From Verrucomicrobiota bacterium (GTDB lineage: Bacteria; Verrucomicrobiota; Verrucomicrobiia; Verrucomicrobiales; Akkermansiaceae), in the NCBI GenBank assembly GCA_026397725.1, contig JAPLUI010000267.1:1-44844 (forward strand): a DNA stretch of 44,844 bases, read 5' to 3'. The notes under the pieces were generated by a model, which saw only the letters and a list, made by a program, of their open reading frames with translations, made no database searches and was not told the origin of the DNA. The translations under genes were made by a program, and so were the position numbers. Positions 35,279 through 44,344 of the stretch are shown here, one piece after another; positions within the stretch are counted from its first letter, which is position 1, and each line of letters opens with the position of its first letter.

Positions 35279-37498
35279 TCACGAGAAATTCAGCGCGTCC
35301 ATATCAAAGACGACGGTGACATCCTCTGGCAGGGAGGTGCGAGCGAGTACTGCCTGGACGTGGCGGGTGAGCGAGCGGGCGCGTGGCGAGCGGAGGGTGA
35401 TTTGGAAGCGGAATTGGCCGTGGGCGCGGATCAGGGGCGAGGGCAGGACCTCGCCGAGTTGGAGGCCCTGGGGCAGGTCTTCCTTGAGTCGGAGATGCAG
35501 GGTTTGCAGGGTGAACTCGGCGCGTCGTTCGTGAGTTGAGCGGGCGGTGAGCACGGCGCAATGGCCGTAGGGAGGAAAGCCGAAGGCGCGGCGGAACTCC
35601 AACTCCTGCTCGGAGAACCCATCGAAGTCATGCCGCCTCGCATATTGGATGGAAGGCGAGTGCGGCGTGAAGGTTTGCACGATCACCTCGCCGGTTAGAT
35701 CCCCGCGGCCGGCGCGGCCGGACACCTGCGTGAGCAGTTGGAACGTGCGCTCGCCGGCCCGGAAATCCGGCACATGCAGACCGAGGTCGGCATTGAGAAT
35801 GCCCACCAGGGTGACGTTGGGGAAATGCAGTCCCTTGGCAATCATCTGTGTGCCTATCAGAATGTCGAGTTGGTGGGTCTTGAAGGCGTGCAGGGTGTCG
35901 CGCAAGGCATGGCGTCGGCGCATGGCGTCGGCGTCGATGCGGGCGAACTTCGCCTGCGGCAGCACCTTGGCGAGGACCTCCTCGACCTTCTGGGTGCCAT
36001 AGCCCTGCAGGATGATCGCCGGGTCCTGGCACTCCGGGCACTTGCGCGGCACGATCGCCTGATGGCCGCAGACGTGGCAGATCAGCCGCTCGTCGGTGCG
36101 ATGATAGGTCAGGGCCACCGCGCAATGCGGGCACTGGCAGACGTGCCCGCAGGCCGGACATTGCAGAGCACGGGCAAAGCCGCGGCGATTGAGGAACAGA
36201 ATGGATTGCTCGCCATTGGCGAGCCGTTGTTCCAGCGCGGCACGCAGCTTGTCGGATAGAATCGCCAGGCCTCCCTGCTGCTTGGCCCTTTCCAGCCGCA
36301 TGTCCACCACCCGCACCAGGGGCATCGACTGGCCATCGGCGCGGGCGTCGAGGCGCAGCAGATCGTATTTCCCGAGTTGGGTGTTATGCCATGACTCCAG
36401 CGATGGCGTGGCCGAGCCTAGCACAATGGCGGCGGGTTCGAAGGCGGCCCGCAGCACCGCCACATCGCGCCCGTGGTAGCGCGGCGGATTCTCCTGCTTG
36501 TAGGAATTCTCGTGTTCCTCATCGACGATGATGAGCCCGAGATCCGGCAGCGGCGCGAACACCGCCGAGCGCGCGCCGATCACAATCCGGGCAATGCCTT
36601 TGCGGATGCGGTGCCATTCGTCGAAGCGCTCGCCCTGGGACAGGTGCGAGTGCAACACCGCCACCTGCTCCTGCATCCCGGCGAAGCGCGCCTTGAAACG
36701 GCGCACCGTTTGCGGCGTCAGGGAAATCTCCGGAACCAGAATCAACACGGTTTTTCCCAACCCGATGGCGCGACTGGCGGCTTGCAGATAGACTTCCGTT
36801 TTCCCCGAACCGGTGACGCCTAACAACAGGATCGGTTTGGACCCGGCGGGATCCGTCACCGCCTGCAGCACCTTCTCCAGCGCAAGGGCCTGGCCGGGAT
36901 TGAGCGTCAGCGGTTTGGATTCGAGAACCTCCTCAAGCTCGTCGGCGTCGGGGTCGCGGCGGACTTCCTCGATCTCCATCCGCAGCAGTCCGGTCTTTTC
37001 CATGGCCTTGAGGGTGGCGGACAAACCCTCACCCAACTCGGCCACCGGCAACCTGCCATCCGGCGCATCCAGCAGCAACAGCATGATCGCATGTTGTCGC
37101 GGCGCCCGCTTGGCGAGTTTTGCCAAGCCCGCGGCGTCCGGCTCGACGCCCAGCACTGCGAGGCGCCGGGTCTTGGCGGAGTTCTCCTCGGTCCGCACCG
37201 CTTCCGGGAGCAACGAGCGAATGACGGATTCAATACTAGATCCGTAGTAATTGGCGATCCACTCGCCGGCACGCAGCAGGACCGGCGTGATCAGCGGCTC
37301 CGGATCGAGCAGGCATTCCAGCTCGCGCATGGCAAAGTCCGCCTGTGCCACCTCGCCCAGCGCCAGCACCGTGCCGGTGGCGGCTTGCCGACGCAAGGGC
37401 ACGCGCACCCGGCACCCCGGCAGCACGGTGAGCCCGGCCGGAATGGCATAGTCGAACACCAGCTCCGAAGAGCCGTCAATCAGAACACGGGCGGTCAC
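35279..37498 (-). CDS. priA: Primosomal protein N' (replication restart helicase)
   Basis: 739 aa from GTG (VTARVLIDGSSELVFDYAIP). PriA rebinds stalled forks and reloads the replisome. The 3'BD domain (1-100), winged-helix region, Walker A GVTGSGKTE (227-235), DEEH box (326-329), GSATPSLES, and the zinc-binding insertion (CPACGHVCQCPHC, CHVCG, CPEC: four Cys pairs) are all present. The helicase C-lobe ends with QVSGRAGRG. The frame is open to 37699 but the upstream part does not resemble PriA. No strong ribosome binding site. The DnaB-loader partners are not in the window. Confidence 0.95.
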   Translation of the reverse strand: MTARVLIDGSSELVFDYAIPAGLTVLPGCRVRVPLRRQAATGTVLALGEVAQADFAMRELECLLDPEPLITPVLLRAGEWIANYYGSSIESVIRSLLPEAVRTEENSAKTRRLAVLGVEPDAAGLAKLAKRAPRQHAIMLLLLDAPDGRLPVAELGEGLSATLKAMEKTGLLRMEIEEVRRDPDADELEEVLESKPLTLNPGQALALEKVLQAVTDPAGSKPILLLGVTGSGKTEVYLQAASRAIGLGKTVLILVPEISLTPQTVRRFKARFAGMQEQVAVLHSHLSQGERFDEWHRIRKGIARIVIGARSAVFAPLPDLGLIIVDEEHENSYKQENPPRYHGRDVAVLRAAFEPAAIVLGSATPSLESWHNTQLGKYDLLRLDARADGQSMPLVRVVDMRLERAKQQGGLAILSDKLRAALEQRLANGEQSILFLNRRGFARALQCPACGHVCQCPHCAVALTYHRTDERLICHVCGHQAIVPRKCPECQDPAIILQGYGTQKVEEVLAKVLPQAKFARIDADAMRRRHALRDTLHAFKTHQLDILIGTQMIAKGLHFPNVTLVGILNADLGLHVPDFRAGERTFQLLTQVSGRAGRGDLTGEVIVQTFTPHSPSIQYARRHDFDGFSEQELEFRRAFGFPPYGHCAVLTARSTHERRAEFTLQTLHLRLKEDLPQGLQLGEVLPSPLIRAHGQFRFQITLRSPRARSLTRHVQAVLARTSLPEDVTVVFDMDALNFS

Positions 37499-37687
37499 GC
37501 CACCAGCCTGCCAGCCCGTCCGCCGCAGGCCAAGTTTGAAATTGCGCCGGGCCAAACCCGCGGACTGCCTATCATTCCAAGATCCGCACCATCGGCAGTC
37601 CGGTGAATCGGGCGATAGTCTCGAACCACCACACACTTCCCGGGCTGGACCTTGAATTGACAAGGAATTGGCAATGAATCCCGGAAC

Positions 37688-37935
37688 ATGACTTGGCACC
37701 TTCCGGGGGGGGCCGCGACCGGCATCCGGTTGGATATGTTAGGCCATGGTTGGTCGCTGTTGGGCTCGGTTGCGGCGGCGGCCCGCCAGGCGGGCGTGAA
37801 TGAATCGACGATGCGCCAGGCCTTGCGCGGCGGACGTGTCGTCAGGACGCCAGCGCCAGACGGGGCGGTCTCCCAAGACCGGGCGGAGGGCACGACCAAG
37901 TCGGAGCGGAGCCGCTCGGACGCGGCGGCGGCGGC
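37688..37935 (+). pseudogene. Truncated transposase N-terminus
   Basis: From ATG 37688 the frame encodes a helix-turn-helix: GSVAAAARQAGVNESTMRQA, followed by a charged TTKSERSRSDAAAA segment. The combination resembles N-termini of DDE transposases found in Planctomycetes and Verrucomicrobia, in which the SER/RSxxDA segment precedes the catalytic part. Here the coding sequence runs straight into palindromic element copy 2 and no catalytic domain follows. I interpret it as a transposase gene broken or replaced by insertion of the palindromic element. The family is not certain. It reads away from priA, with about 190 bp of sequence between. Confidence 0.5.
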
Positions 37936-38032
37936 GCTTCCCACCGCACTCCATACCTTCACCTGCCCAGGCGCGAGCCAAAGTCTGGAGTGCGGTGGGA
38001 AGGGCGCAGCCCGCCACACCGCTGTGGCTAAC
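37926..38032. repeat. MITE/REP-like palindromic element, copy 2
   Basis: The same 17-bp arms (37937-37953 and 37986-38002) and the same 32-nt loop as copy 1, ending CCGCTGTGGCTAAC. The right outer arm is present; the left one is missing or changed. It abuts the transposase remnant. Confidence 0.8.
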
Positions 38033-38135
38033 AGCGGCCATGCTTACTCACCACTCCTTGGCGTGGACGTGGATTTTCATCCACCAATCGGCCTGCGCCA
38101 GAGGGCCGCTCCTGCTGCGCCTCGGCGCAAGCAAC

Positions 38136-38269
38136 GGAGCGCCGGCTTCAGCCGGCGAGCCAAGGATGATGGGTGCTCCGCTCGCATGCGCCAATGGCCT
38201 ATTCGCTGCAGCTACCAAGGCAGGCAAGCCCGCGCTCCATACAGACTCGCCGGCTGAAGCCAGCGCTCC
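38136..38269. repeat. Second inverted-repeat element type
   Basis: Ends GGAGCGCCGGCTTCAGCC and its near-perfect reverse complement (24-bp arms, one mismatch) bound 134 bp. The left arm (38136-38159) itself contains a GCCGGCTTCAGCCGGC palindrome. No ORF inside. It looks like a different small non-autonomous element inserted beside copy 2 of the first. The bases between 38033 and 38135 show nothing I recognise. Confidence 0.7.
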
Positions 38270-38282
38270 GCACCACCACTCC

Positions 38283-38415
38283 AACATTCAACTTCCAGCA
38301 TTCAATGATCAAGTAAGATCAAGACATGACCCCGCAGCGGCACTGCTGCCACCCGCAAACAATTCGTCTGAAACGCCAACCAGTGCCAACTCATTTTCCG
38401 CCGGGATCAGGAACT
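38283..38415. repeat. Dispersed intergenic repeat, copy B, with heptamer array
   Basis: Matches 215-375 over most of its length, with heptamers CAACATT, CAACTTC, CAGCATT, CAATGAT at 38283-38310 and the 31-bp core at 38384-38414. Differences include loss of a short segment present at about 298-322 in copy A. Confidence 0.8.
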
Positions 38416-38459
38416 GTGCACCAGGTGGCTCCGCCCGACACGGGGACGGAGAAGAATTA

Positions 38460-38487
38460 GTGATTGGTGATTCTTGATTTTTGATTT
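38460..38487. repeat. Heptamer tandem repeat GTGATTN/TTGATTT
   Basis: Four units of 7 nt (GTGATTG, GTGATTC, TTGATTT, TTGATTT), 37 bp from the stop codon of the ankyrin/YkuD gene. Confidence 0.7.
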
Positions 38488-38524
38488 GCGAAGGGAAGAG
38501 GAAGAATCCGCCCTGCGGCCAGGG

Positions 38525-40711
38525 TCACGGCACGATCTGCACGCGGTCGCCGACGCGGGTCATGGCGAACAGTTCGGCCGCCTTGCCGGCAGGGACGCGG
38601 ATGCAGCCGTGCGAGGCGGGATTGCCGGAAACGTATCCTTGGTGGAGTCCGAAGTCGCCGCAATTGAGGCGCTGGAAATACGGCATGCTGGCATGATAGA
38701 TCGTGGAGGTCCAGGTGCGGTTCTTGTCGGTGATGACGAAATCCCCGGTGTGGGTGGCATAACCGCTGCGGCCGGTGGAGACCTTGCTGTTGAAAATCTC
38801 CTTGCCCGCCGCGTCAAACACGCGGACCCGTTGCCCGGCGAGGCTGACCACAATGCGGCGTTCCTCGCGCTCGGGATCTTGCCCGAGCAGGACGCGCATC
38901 ATTTTCACATCCTCCCGCAGCGCCGCGAAATTGAGCGGCGAGAACCGGGTGTTGCGGGCCCAGACGTTTTTCCTGGCCCCGGCGGCGAGCAAATGCACGG
39001 CACTTTGCGACACCCCGGCATCCGCCGCAAGCATCAACGGCGTGAGGTTGCGATCCGTGCGGAGTTCCCATTGCATGATGCCGGAACGCACCACGCGGAT
39101 GAACGCCGGACTGACGGGATAACAGAAGGGTGCATTGGGATTCGCGCCCGCATCCAAGAGGCCTTTCACGGCCCCGTGACAACCGGTGGCAATGGCCAGG
39201 TGCAGTGGCGACTGGCCTTCGGCGAGGCGGGCGTTGATGGCCGCGCCGTGAGCGATGAGGCCTGCGGCAAGCGCGTCGTTGCGAGCGCGAAGGGCTGCCG
39301 CGAGCGGAGAATCGAAGGTTGGCGTGCGGCAGGAATCGGGCGCCACGCCGCAGGCAAGCAGCAGGCGAGCCATGGTGCTGTCGCCACGGGTACACGCCGC
39401 GTAAAGCGCATTCCCGGCAGGACAGCCATAGTCTAACAACAACTTCACCAGCGAGCCCCGGCCGGCGGCGGCCGCGTCCTCCACCAAGCCCCGGCGGCGG
39501 GAATCGCGGAATCCCGGATCGACCCCAACACCCAGGAGCAACCCGAGCAACGCGTGGTCATTGGCGGCAAACGCATTTTCAAGCGGTGCGAGGCCGGCGG
39601 CATCCGGCCGGTTGAAGTCCGCCTTGACTCGCGCCAGCAGGTGCATGCCCTCGGCCCACCGGAGCCGGATGGCGGCATGCACTGCGGTGGTCCTGGCCGC
39701 GCCCGCATGGTTGGGGTCGGCTCCGCCTTGCAACAGCAAGCCTAGCAAGCCCGGATCGCGGGCGGCGATCACCCGCTCAAGCGGCGTGAGCCCGCCGGAA
39801 CCCGCCAGATTCGGGTCGGCCCCGCCTTGCAACAACAAGCCTAGCAAGTCCGGATCGCGGGCGGCGATCACCCGCTCAAGCGGCGTGAGCCCGGCGGAAC
39901 CCACCAGATTCGGGTCGGCCCCGCATCTCAACATCAGGGCCAGCACCGTGCGATCACGGTCGCCGAGTGCCTGCTCCAGCGGGGTGAGCCCGGCGGAACT
40001 TGCTAGATTCGGGTCGGCCCCGCCGGCGACAAGCTGCGGGACCGCATCCAGCCAGCCGCGCCGGAGCGCGAGCTGCAAGGTGCTTTCCCCATTGGCATTG
40101 AGCGTGCCGGGGTCCGCGCCGAGCTTGATGAGGGCATCGACCAGGTTGCGCCTGCCGCACTCGATGGCGATGTGGAGCAACGGATTGCCCAGTTGATCCT
40201 TCAGATGGGGATCGGTGCCGGAACCTAACATCAAGCGGACGGCAGGCAGGCGGCCGGCCCGGATCGCCCATGGCAGAATCCTCTCGCCATCCGGCAGCCG
40301 GGCGTCCCCTCTGGCACCGCTGGTCAGCAGGCTCCCGACCACGACCGGATGGCCACTCGCGATCACCACTCCCAGCACGCTGACCCCATCGGCGGTGGTG
40401 GCATTGACGTCCGCCTGTGCCTCGATGAGCAGCAGTGCCAAGTGCGGGTCCCGGTATTCCACCGCGATTCGCAGCGGGGTGCGGCCCCGCGAATCGCGCT
40501 GTTCGGTATGCACGCCGGCCTCCAGCAGCAGGCGGCTTTGTGGCAGGTCATGCCTGAGCACCGCTTGCACCAGCGACCAGCCGGACACTTCCACGCCCGC
40601 CTCGGACAACTCGCGCAACGCCCGCTTCTGCGGCGTGTCACAAGACCCGAGCAGTGCCGCTCCTATCAGCAGCAGGCAGGCAAGGTAAGTTCTGGAAATT
40701 CCGGCACCCAT
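38525..40711 (-). CDS. Ankyrin-repeat L,D-transpeptidase lipoprotein
   Basis: 728 aa. A lipoprotein signal (LLLIGAALLGSC, lipid-modified Cys24) predicts a membrane-anchored periplasmic protein. Some 15 or more ankyrin repeats (about 40-600; GADPNLAGSGGLTPLE style) precede a YkuD catalytic domain (about 616-728) with SHGCIRVP (nucleophile C703) and an upstream conserved His (FGLHQG). YkuD enzymes make 3-3 peptidoglycan cross-links or attach proteins to peptidoglycan; ankyrin repeats bind protein partners. Their fusion in one lipoprotein is uncommon. Two adjacent repeats are nearly identical at DNA level (39727-39924), showing recent duplication. ATG at 40711 is chosen over 40780 for the signal peptide. 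It follows thrC by 81 bp on the same strand; a functional link is unlikely. Confidence 0.9.
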   Translation of the reverse strand: MGAGISRTYLACLLLIGAALLGSCDTPQKRALRELSEAGVEVSGWSLVQAVLRHDLPQSRLLLEAGVHTEQRDSRGRTPLRIAVEYRDPHLALLLIEAQADVNATTADGVSVLGVVIASGHPVVVGSLLTSGARGDARLPDGERILPWAIRAGRLPAVRLMLGSGTDPHLKDQLGNPLLHIAIECGRRNLVDALIKLGADPGTLNANGESTLQLALRRGWLDAVPQLVAGGADPNLASSAGLTPLEQALGDRDRTVLALMLRCGADPNLVGSAGLTPLERVIAARDPDLLGLLLQGGADPNLAGSGGLTPLERVIAARDPGLLGLLLQGGADPNHAGAARTTAVHAAIRLRWAEGMHLLARVKADFNRPDAAGLAPLENAFAANDHALLGLLLGVGVDPGFRDSRRRGLVEDAAAAGRGSLVKLLLDYGCPAGNALYAACTRGDSTMARLLLACGVAPDSCRTPTFDSPLAAALRARNDALAAGLIAHGAAINARLAEGQSPLHLAIATGCHGAVKGLLDAGANPNAPFCYPVSPAFIRVVRSGIMQWELRTDRNLTPLMLAADAGVSQSAVHLLAAGARKNVWARNTRFSPLNFAALREDVKMMRVLLGQDPEREERRIVVSLAGQRVRVFDAAGKEIFNSKVSTGRSGYATHTGDFVITDKNRTWTSTIYHASMPYFQRLNCGDFGLHQGYVSGNPASHGCIRVPAGKAAELFAMTRVGDRVQIVP
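39727..39924. repeat. 99-bp tandem duplication of an ankyrin unit pair
   Basis: Copies 39727-39825 and 39826-39924 differ at only a few bases. Each encodes one 33-aa ankyrin repeat with LERVIAARDPxLLGLLLQGG. Confidence 0.9.
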
Positions 40712-40792
40712 CACGACAGCGGCGAGCCTAGGGCAAAGGCCCTGCCGAGTATATGGATTTTCCGAGATATCTGCGGGCACCGGGAGATTGGT

Positions 40793-42094
40793 CTAGGCGA
40801 AGTGCCGCAGCCATGAGAAAAACGCCGCCTCATCCGCCGCCATGGGAACCGCGTGTTGGTCCCTGCCTGCCAGGCAGGCCAGGCGTTCCGGGATCACGAC
40901 CCGGCCGCTGCCCAGGACGCTGTCGAGCACTTCGGGAAACTTTGCCGGGTGCGCGGTTTCGAGCACGACGGTGGCGGCTTCCGGATGCGTGGCTTGCCAG
41001 TGTGTGGCAGCGCACCAAGCGACGGCACCATGCGGATCAAGGATGTATTGATGGGCGGCCGCCACTTGCCGAATGGTGGCGCGGGTTTCCTCATCACTCA
41101 CCGCCCAGCCACTGAGCCGCTTGCACATCGCCTCGCGGTCGTGATCAAACAAGGCCAGCAAGCGGGCAAAATTCGAGGGGTCACCCACATCCATCGCATT
41201 GGAAAGCGTGGTGAGGCTGGGGCGCGGCTGATATGGATGGCCGGCGAGGTATTGGGTGAGCACGTCATTGCGATTGTTGGCGGCGATGAAATGGGCCACC
41301 GGCAGGCCGAGTCGTTGCGCGAGCAGGCCTGCGGTCAGGTTGCCCAGATTGCCGGAGGGCACCACGAACACCGGCTCGATGCCCTCTGGCAGGCACCTGG
41401 CACTATGGATGTAGTAGAAAAGCTGCGGAACCAGGCGGGAGATGTTGATTGAGTTCGCCGAGGTGAGCTGCAAGCACGCGGGCAGCCCGGGATGCAACAA
41501 GGCCGCCTTCACCAGCCGCTGGCAATCATCAAAGGTGCCATCGACTTCCAGCGCGGTGACGTTGCCGCCGAGGGTGGTGAGTTGTTGTTCCTGAAGCCCG
41601 CTGACTTTTCCACGGGGATATAAGATGACCACCCGGATGCCCGGCAGACCATGAAACGCATGGGCCACCGCCCCGCCCGTGTCACCGGACGTGGCCACCA
41701 GCACGGTGAGCATCGTGGCATGGTGCCGCGCCAGCCAGCACATGATGCGGGCCATGAAGCGCGCGCCAAAATCCTTGAAGGCAAGCGTGGGTCCATGAAA
41801 CAGCTCCAACACATACTGCTGCTCCGTCACTTGAACCAGTGGCGCATCGAAGGTGAGCACCTCGTCCACGATGGCACGCAATGCTTCCGCAGGCAGGTCT
41901 TCGCCGAAAAATGCCGCTGCCACGCGGAAGGCGATTTCCTGAAACGACAGAGTCCTCCAGGCCTGCCAGAAATCCGCGCCTAACACCGGAATGCGCTCCG
42001 GCATGTAGAGTCCGTGATCCGGCGGCAGGGACGACAGGACCGCTTCTTGCAGCGAGACCCGCCGGGTGGCATCGTTGGTGCTGATGAAGTGCAT
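40793..42094 (-). CDS. thrC: Threonine synthase
   Basis: 433 aa. PLP enzyme turning O-phosphohomoserine into threonine. The PLP lysine is in LAFKDFGARF (K107). ATSGDTGGAVAHAF, LTSANSINISRLVPQ and VPSGNLGNLTAGL are typical of the long (ThrC class 2-like) form with N-terminal HGLYMPERIP. It follows thrB by 23 bp, so the last two threonine steps form an operon. Start at ATG 42094. Confidence 0.96.
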   Translation of the reverse strand: MHFISTNDATRRVSLQEAVLSSLPPDHGLYMPERIPVLGADFWQAWRTLSFQEIAFRVAAAFFGEDLPAEALRAIVDEVLTFDAPLVQVTEQQYVLELFHGPTLAFKDFGARFMARIMCWLARHHATMLTVLVATSGDTGGAVAHAFHGLPGIRVVILYPRGKVSGLQEQQLTTLGGNVTALEVDGTFDDCQRLVKAALLHPGLPACLQLTSANSINISRLVPQLFYYIHSARCLPEGIEPVFVVPSGNLGNLTAGLLAQRLGLPVAHFIAANNRNDVLTQYLAGHPYQPRPSLTTLSNAMDVGDPSNFARLLALFDHDREAMCKRLSGWAVSDEETRATIRQVAAAHQYILDPHGAVAWCAATHWQATHPEAATVVLETAHPAKFPEVLDSVLGSGRVVIPERLACLAGRDQHAVPMAADEAAFFSWLRHFA

Positions 42095-42117
42095 CGTGAC
42101 CGGAGCTTGGCGGAGAA

Positions 42118-43065
42118 CTATGGGATCACATGCACGCCATGCGGATTGATCCGTGACACATAGATTTGATTGGGCAGGGGCACGGCAGAGAACACTTTGG
42201 AAATCGCCTCGCCGGCCTTGCGGGCGGTCTCCTCGCCCTCACACAGTGCAAACACGCTGGGCCCCGCCCCTGAAATGGAAAACCCCAGCGCCCCGGCGGC
42301 CATCGCCGCCCGTTTGGCGCGATAGAAATCCGGAATCAACTTCTGCCGGCGCGGCTCGGCAATCACATCGTGAATCGAGCGGCTGATCAGGCCGTAATCT
42401 TCCTGGATCAAGCCGCACAACAAGCCGCCGAGATTGCCAATCTGCTGGGTCGCGTTGATCAGGGGGATCTCCTTGGGGAGGATTTCGCGTGCCACCTTGG
42501 TTAGAATTTCGATGTCCGGATGGACCACGGCGGCCCAGAGGTTGTTGGGAGCCGGGATGCAGGCCACATCCAGCTCGTCATTGGAGCGGATGAACACAAT
42601 GCCACCCAACAGACATGGTGCCACGTTGTCCGCGTGCCAGGCCCCGTCCGCCGAGGCCTCGCCCGCCATCGCAAAGGGCAGCAGTTGTTGCTTGGTGAGA
42701 GGCTCGCCGATGAGGGTGTTGACTGCGAACGCACCCGCCACCGCACTCGCTGCGGACGAGCCCAGCCCGCTGCCAAACGGCATTTTCTTGTGAATCTCCA
42801 TCTCGATGCCGCGATCGCTCATGCCCAGGTGCCGGAGCAAATCGAGAGCCGCGACCCCGGCGGTGTTGGCCGCTGCTTCCATGGGTAGCTTCCCATTGTC
42901 GCCGGTGATTTTGGTGATGTGCAATCCGGGGGTGTCCGAGGGTCTCACCACCACCTCATCGCCCGGGGCATCAATCGCAAAGCCCAGCACATCATACCCG
43001 CAGGCCACATTGGCCACGGTGGCAGGTGCGAACACTCGAATCTCGTGCATATCTTTGGTATTCAT
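42118..43065 (-). CDS. thrB: Homoserine kinase
   Basis: 315 aa GHMP kinase that phosphorylates homoserine using ATP, giving the ThrC substrate. The ATP loop is MPFGSGLGSSAASAVAG (95-111); VFAPATVANVACGYDVLGFA at the start and ISGAGPSVFAL near the end are conserved GHMP motifs. ATG at 43065 or 43050 could be the start; both lack a clear ribosome binding site. Upstream 43066-43262 holds no gene. Confidence 0.95.
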   Translation of the reverse strand: MNTKDMHEIRVFAPATVANVACGYDVLGFAIDAPGDEVVVRPSDTPGLHITKITGDNGKLPMEAAANTAGVAALDLLRHLGMSDRGIEMEIHKKMPFGSGLGSSAASAVAGAFAVNTLIGEPLTKQQLLPFAMAGEASADGAWHADNVAPCLLGGIVFIRSNDELDVACIPAPNNLWAAVVHPDIEILTKVAREILPKEIPLINATQQIGNLGGLLCGLIQEDYGLISRSIHDVIAEPRRQKLIPDFYRAKRAAMAAGALGFSISGAGPSVFALCEGEETARKAGEAISKVFSAVPLPNQIYVSRINPHGVHVIP

Positions 43066-43262
43066 CAGGGGCCGCCCCCGGACGGGGCTGCGGGTTGGTT
43101 CGTGGCCTTGGTTGGGTGCGGCAGGCCGGGGCGGTTGCTAACAGGCTTGCCGCAGCCGTTATGGCCGATGGTCGGCGGAGAGGCAACCCCAAAGTCGTCT
43201 GATCTCACCGCCCAGGGGGCACGGAGCACGGGCGTGCGGCAGCGGATGCCGTTTCAACCGGC

Positions 43263-44108
43263 TCACTTCACCGCGAATTTCAGCCGGGATTTTCCCTCCG
43301 GATCTTTGACGGGATCGGGATACCAGGTGATGGCAAACCCATCGTGAACGGGTTGCTCGAGCCGACTCGATAGCTCCATCCTGGAATTCGGGGTGGCGCT
43401 GAACTCGATGACCTTCCCCTGATAGGCGCTGACCTCCACCTTCAGCTCGGCGAGACCCGGGCCGTTGATTTGCTTCGGCTCGGGCGCGAGCTTGTCGGCA
43501 CCGGTGAGATTCATGCGTTTGCCATCAGTCCGGAGGATGGCGAGCCGATCATCCTTGAGCACTTTCCCGAAGGCCTTGGCCGCTTTCGTGCCGCTCATCG
43601 GCACCTTGTCGTAGGCGCTTGGAACGGTCGCCCGGACGCTGAAACGCAGCGGGTTTTTCGTTAGCGTGCCGCGGTCTAACAAGCGCCCGCCGATGGAGAC
43701 CACGCCGCGTTCCACCTCGAGGTGGACCTCGAAGCTGGCACCGCCCGTGATTTTCCCGCGGAAGCTGACCTTGCCCGGCACGGCGGTCGCCGGGTCCTTG
43801 GTTTCGAGGGTGTCCGGCTGGATTTTCCTGGTGACGGTGCGGCCGTTCGGCAGCACCTCCTCGATCACCAGGGTGACGGGCAGGAGGTGGGTCTTGCCAA
43901 TCGGCTTGCCGGATTTTCCCAGCGGGGTGAGTTTGCCGACGGCACTGCTATCCAGTCCGAAGGTGAACTTTTTGTTCTCATACGCGAGGAAGTGGCCGAA
44001 CCAGGGGTTCACGTCCAGACTGGGCAGTGCTGCGGGGGCCGGTGCGATGCCGCCGGCCGAAACCAGCATGAGCACGCCAACACCAACCAGCGATGGTTTG
44101 AAGTTCAT
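43263..44108 (-). CDS. Secreted hypothetical protein
   Basis: 281 aa. Signal peptide (MNFKPSLVGVGVLMLVSAGG, cleavage near APAPA). The remainder is beta-rich and basic, with no motif I can name; it includes ETKDPATAVPGKVSFRGKI and a C-terminal ITWYPDPVKDPEGKSRLKF. Start ATG 44108 fits the signal peptide; the frame remains open to 44222 but that part reads as non-coding. Possibly a periplasmic or surface protein of unknown role. Confidence 0.7.
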   Translation of the reverse strand: MNFKPSLVGVGVLMLVSAGGIAPAPAALPSLDVNPWFGHFLAYENKKFTFGLDSSAVGKLTPLGKSGKPIGKTHLLPVTLVIEEVLPNGRTVTRKIQPDTLETKDPATAVPGKVSFRGKITGGASFEVHLEVERGVVSIGGRLLDRGTLTKNPLRFSVRATVPSAYDKVPMSGTKAAKAFGKVLKDDRLAILRTDGKRMNLTGADKLAPEPKQINGPGLAELKVEVSAYQGKVIEFSATPNSRMELSSRLEQPVHDGFAITWYPDPVKDPEGKSRLKFAVK

Positions 44109-44344
44109 GGGCGCTTCTACCCGGATTCGCGGCCCCAAGCAAGCGGAAAATTGCAGGAAACTGCGCCAAGAATCACAATGTTTTTGGAATGCGGGCTTTG
44201 CCGGTGTCTCTCGCATGGGCAAGTGTTGGCACAGGAGGGCGGGAAAATCCCTGCCACAACCCTGCCCGACAACATGCCCAAGGGGGCCAGCACCCCCAGC
44301 CCGGCGGCTGCGGCAGCGCTTGCTCCTCTCAGTTCAAAGCCAGG

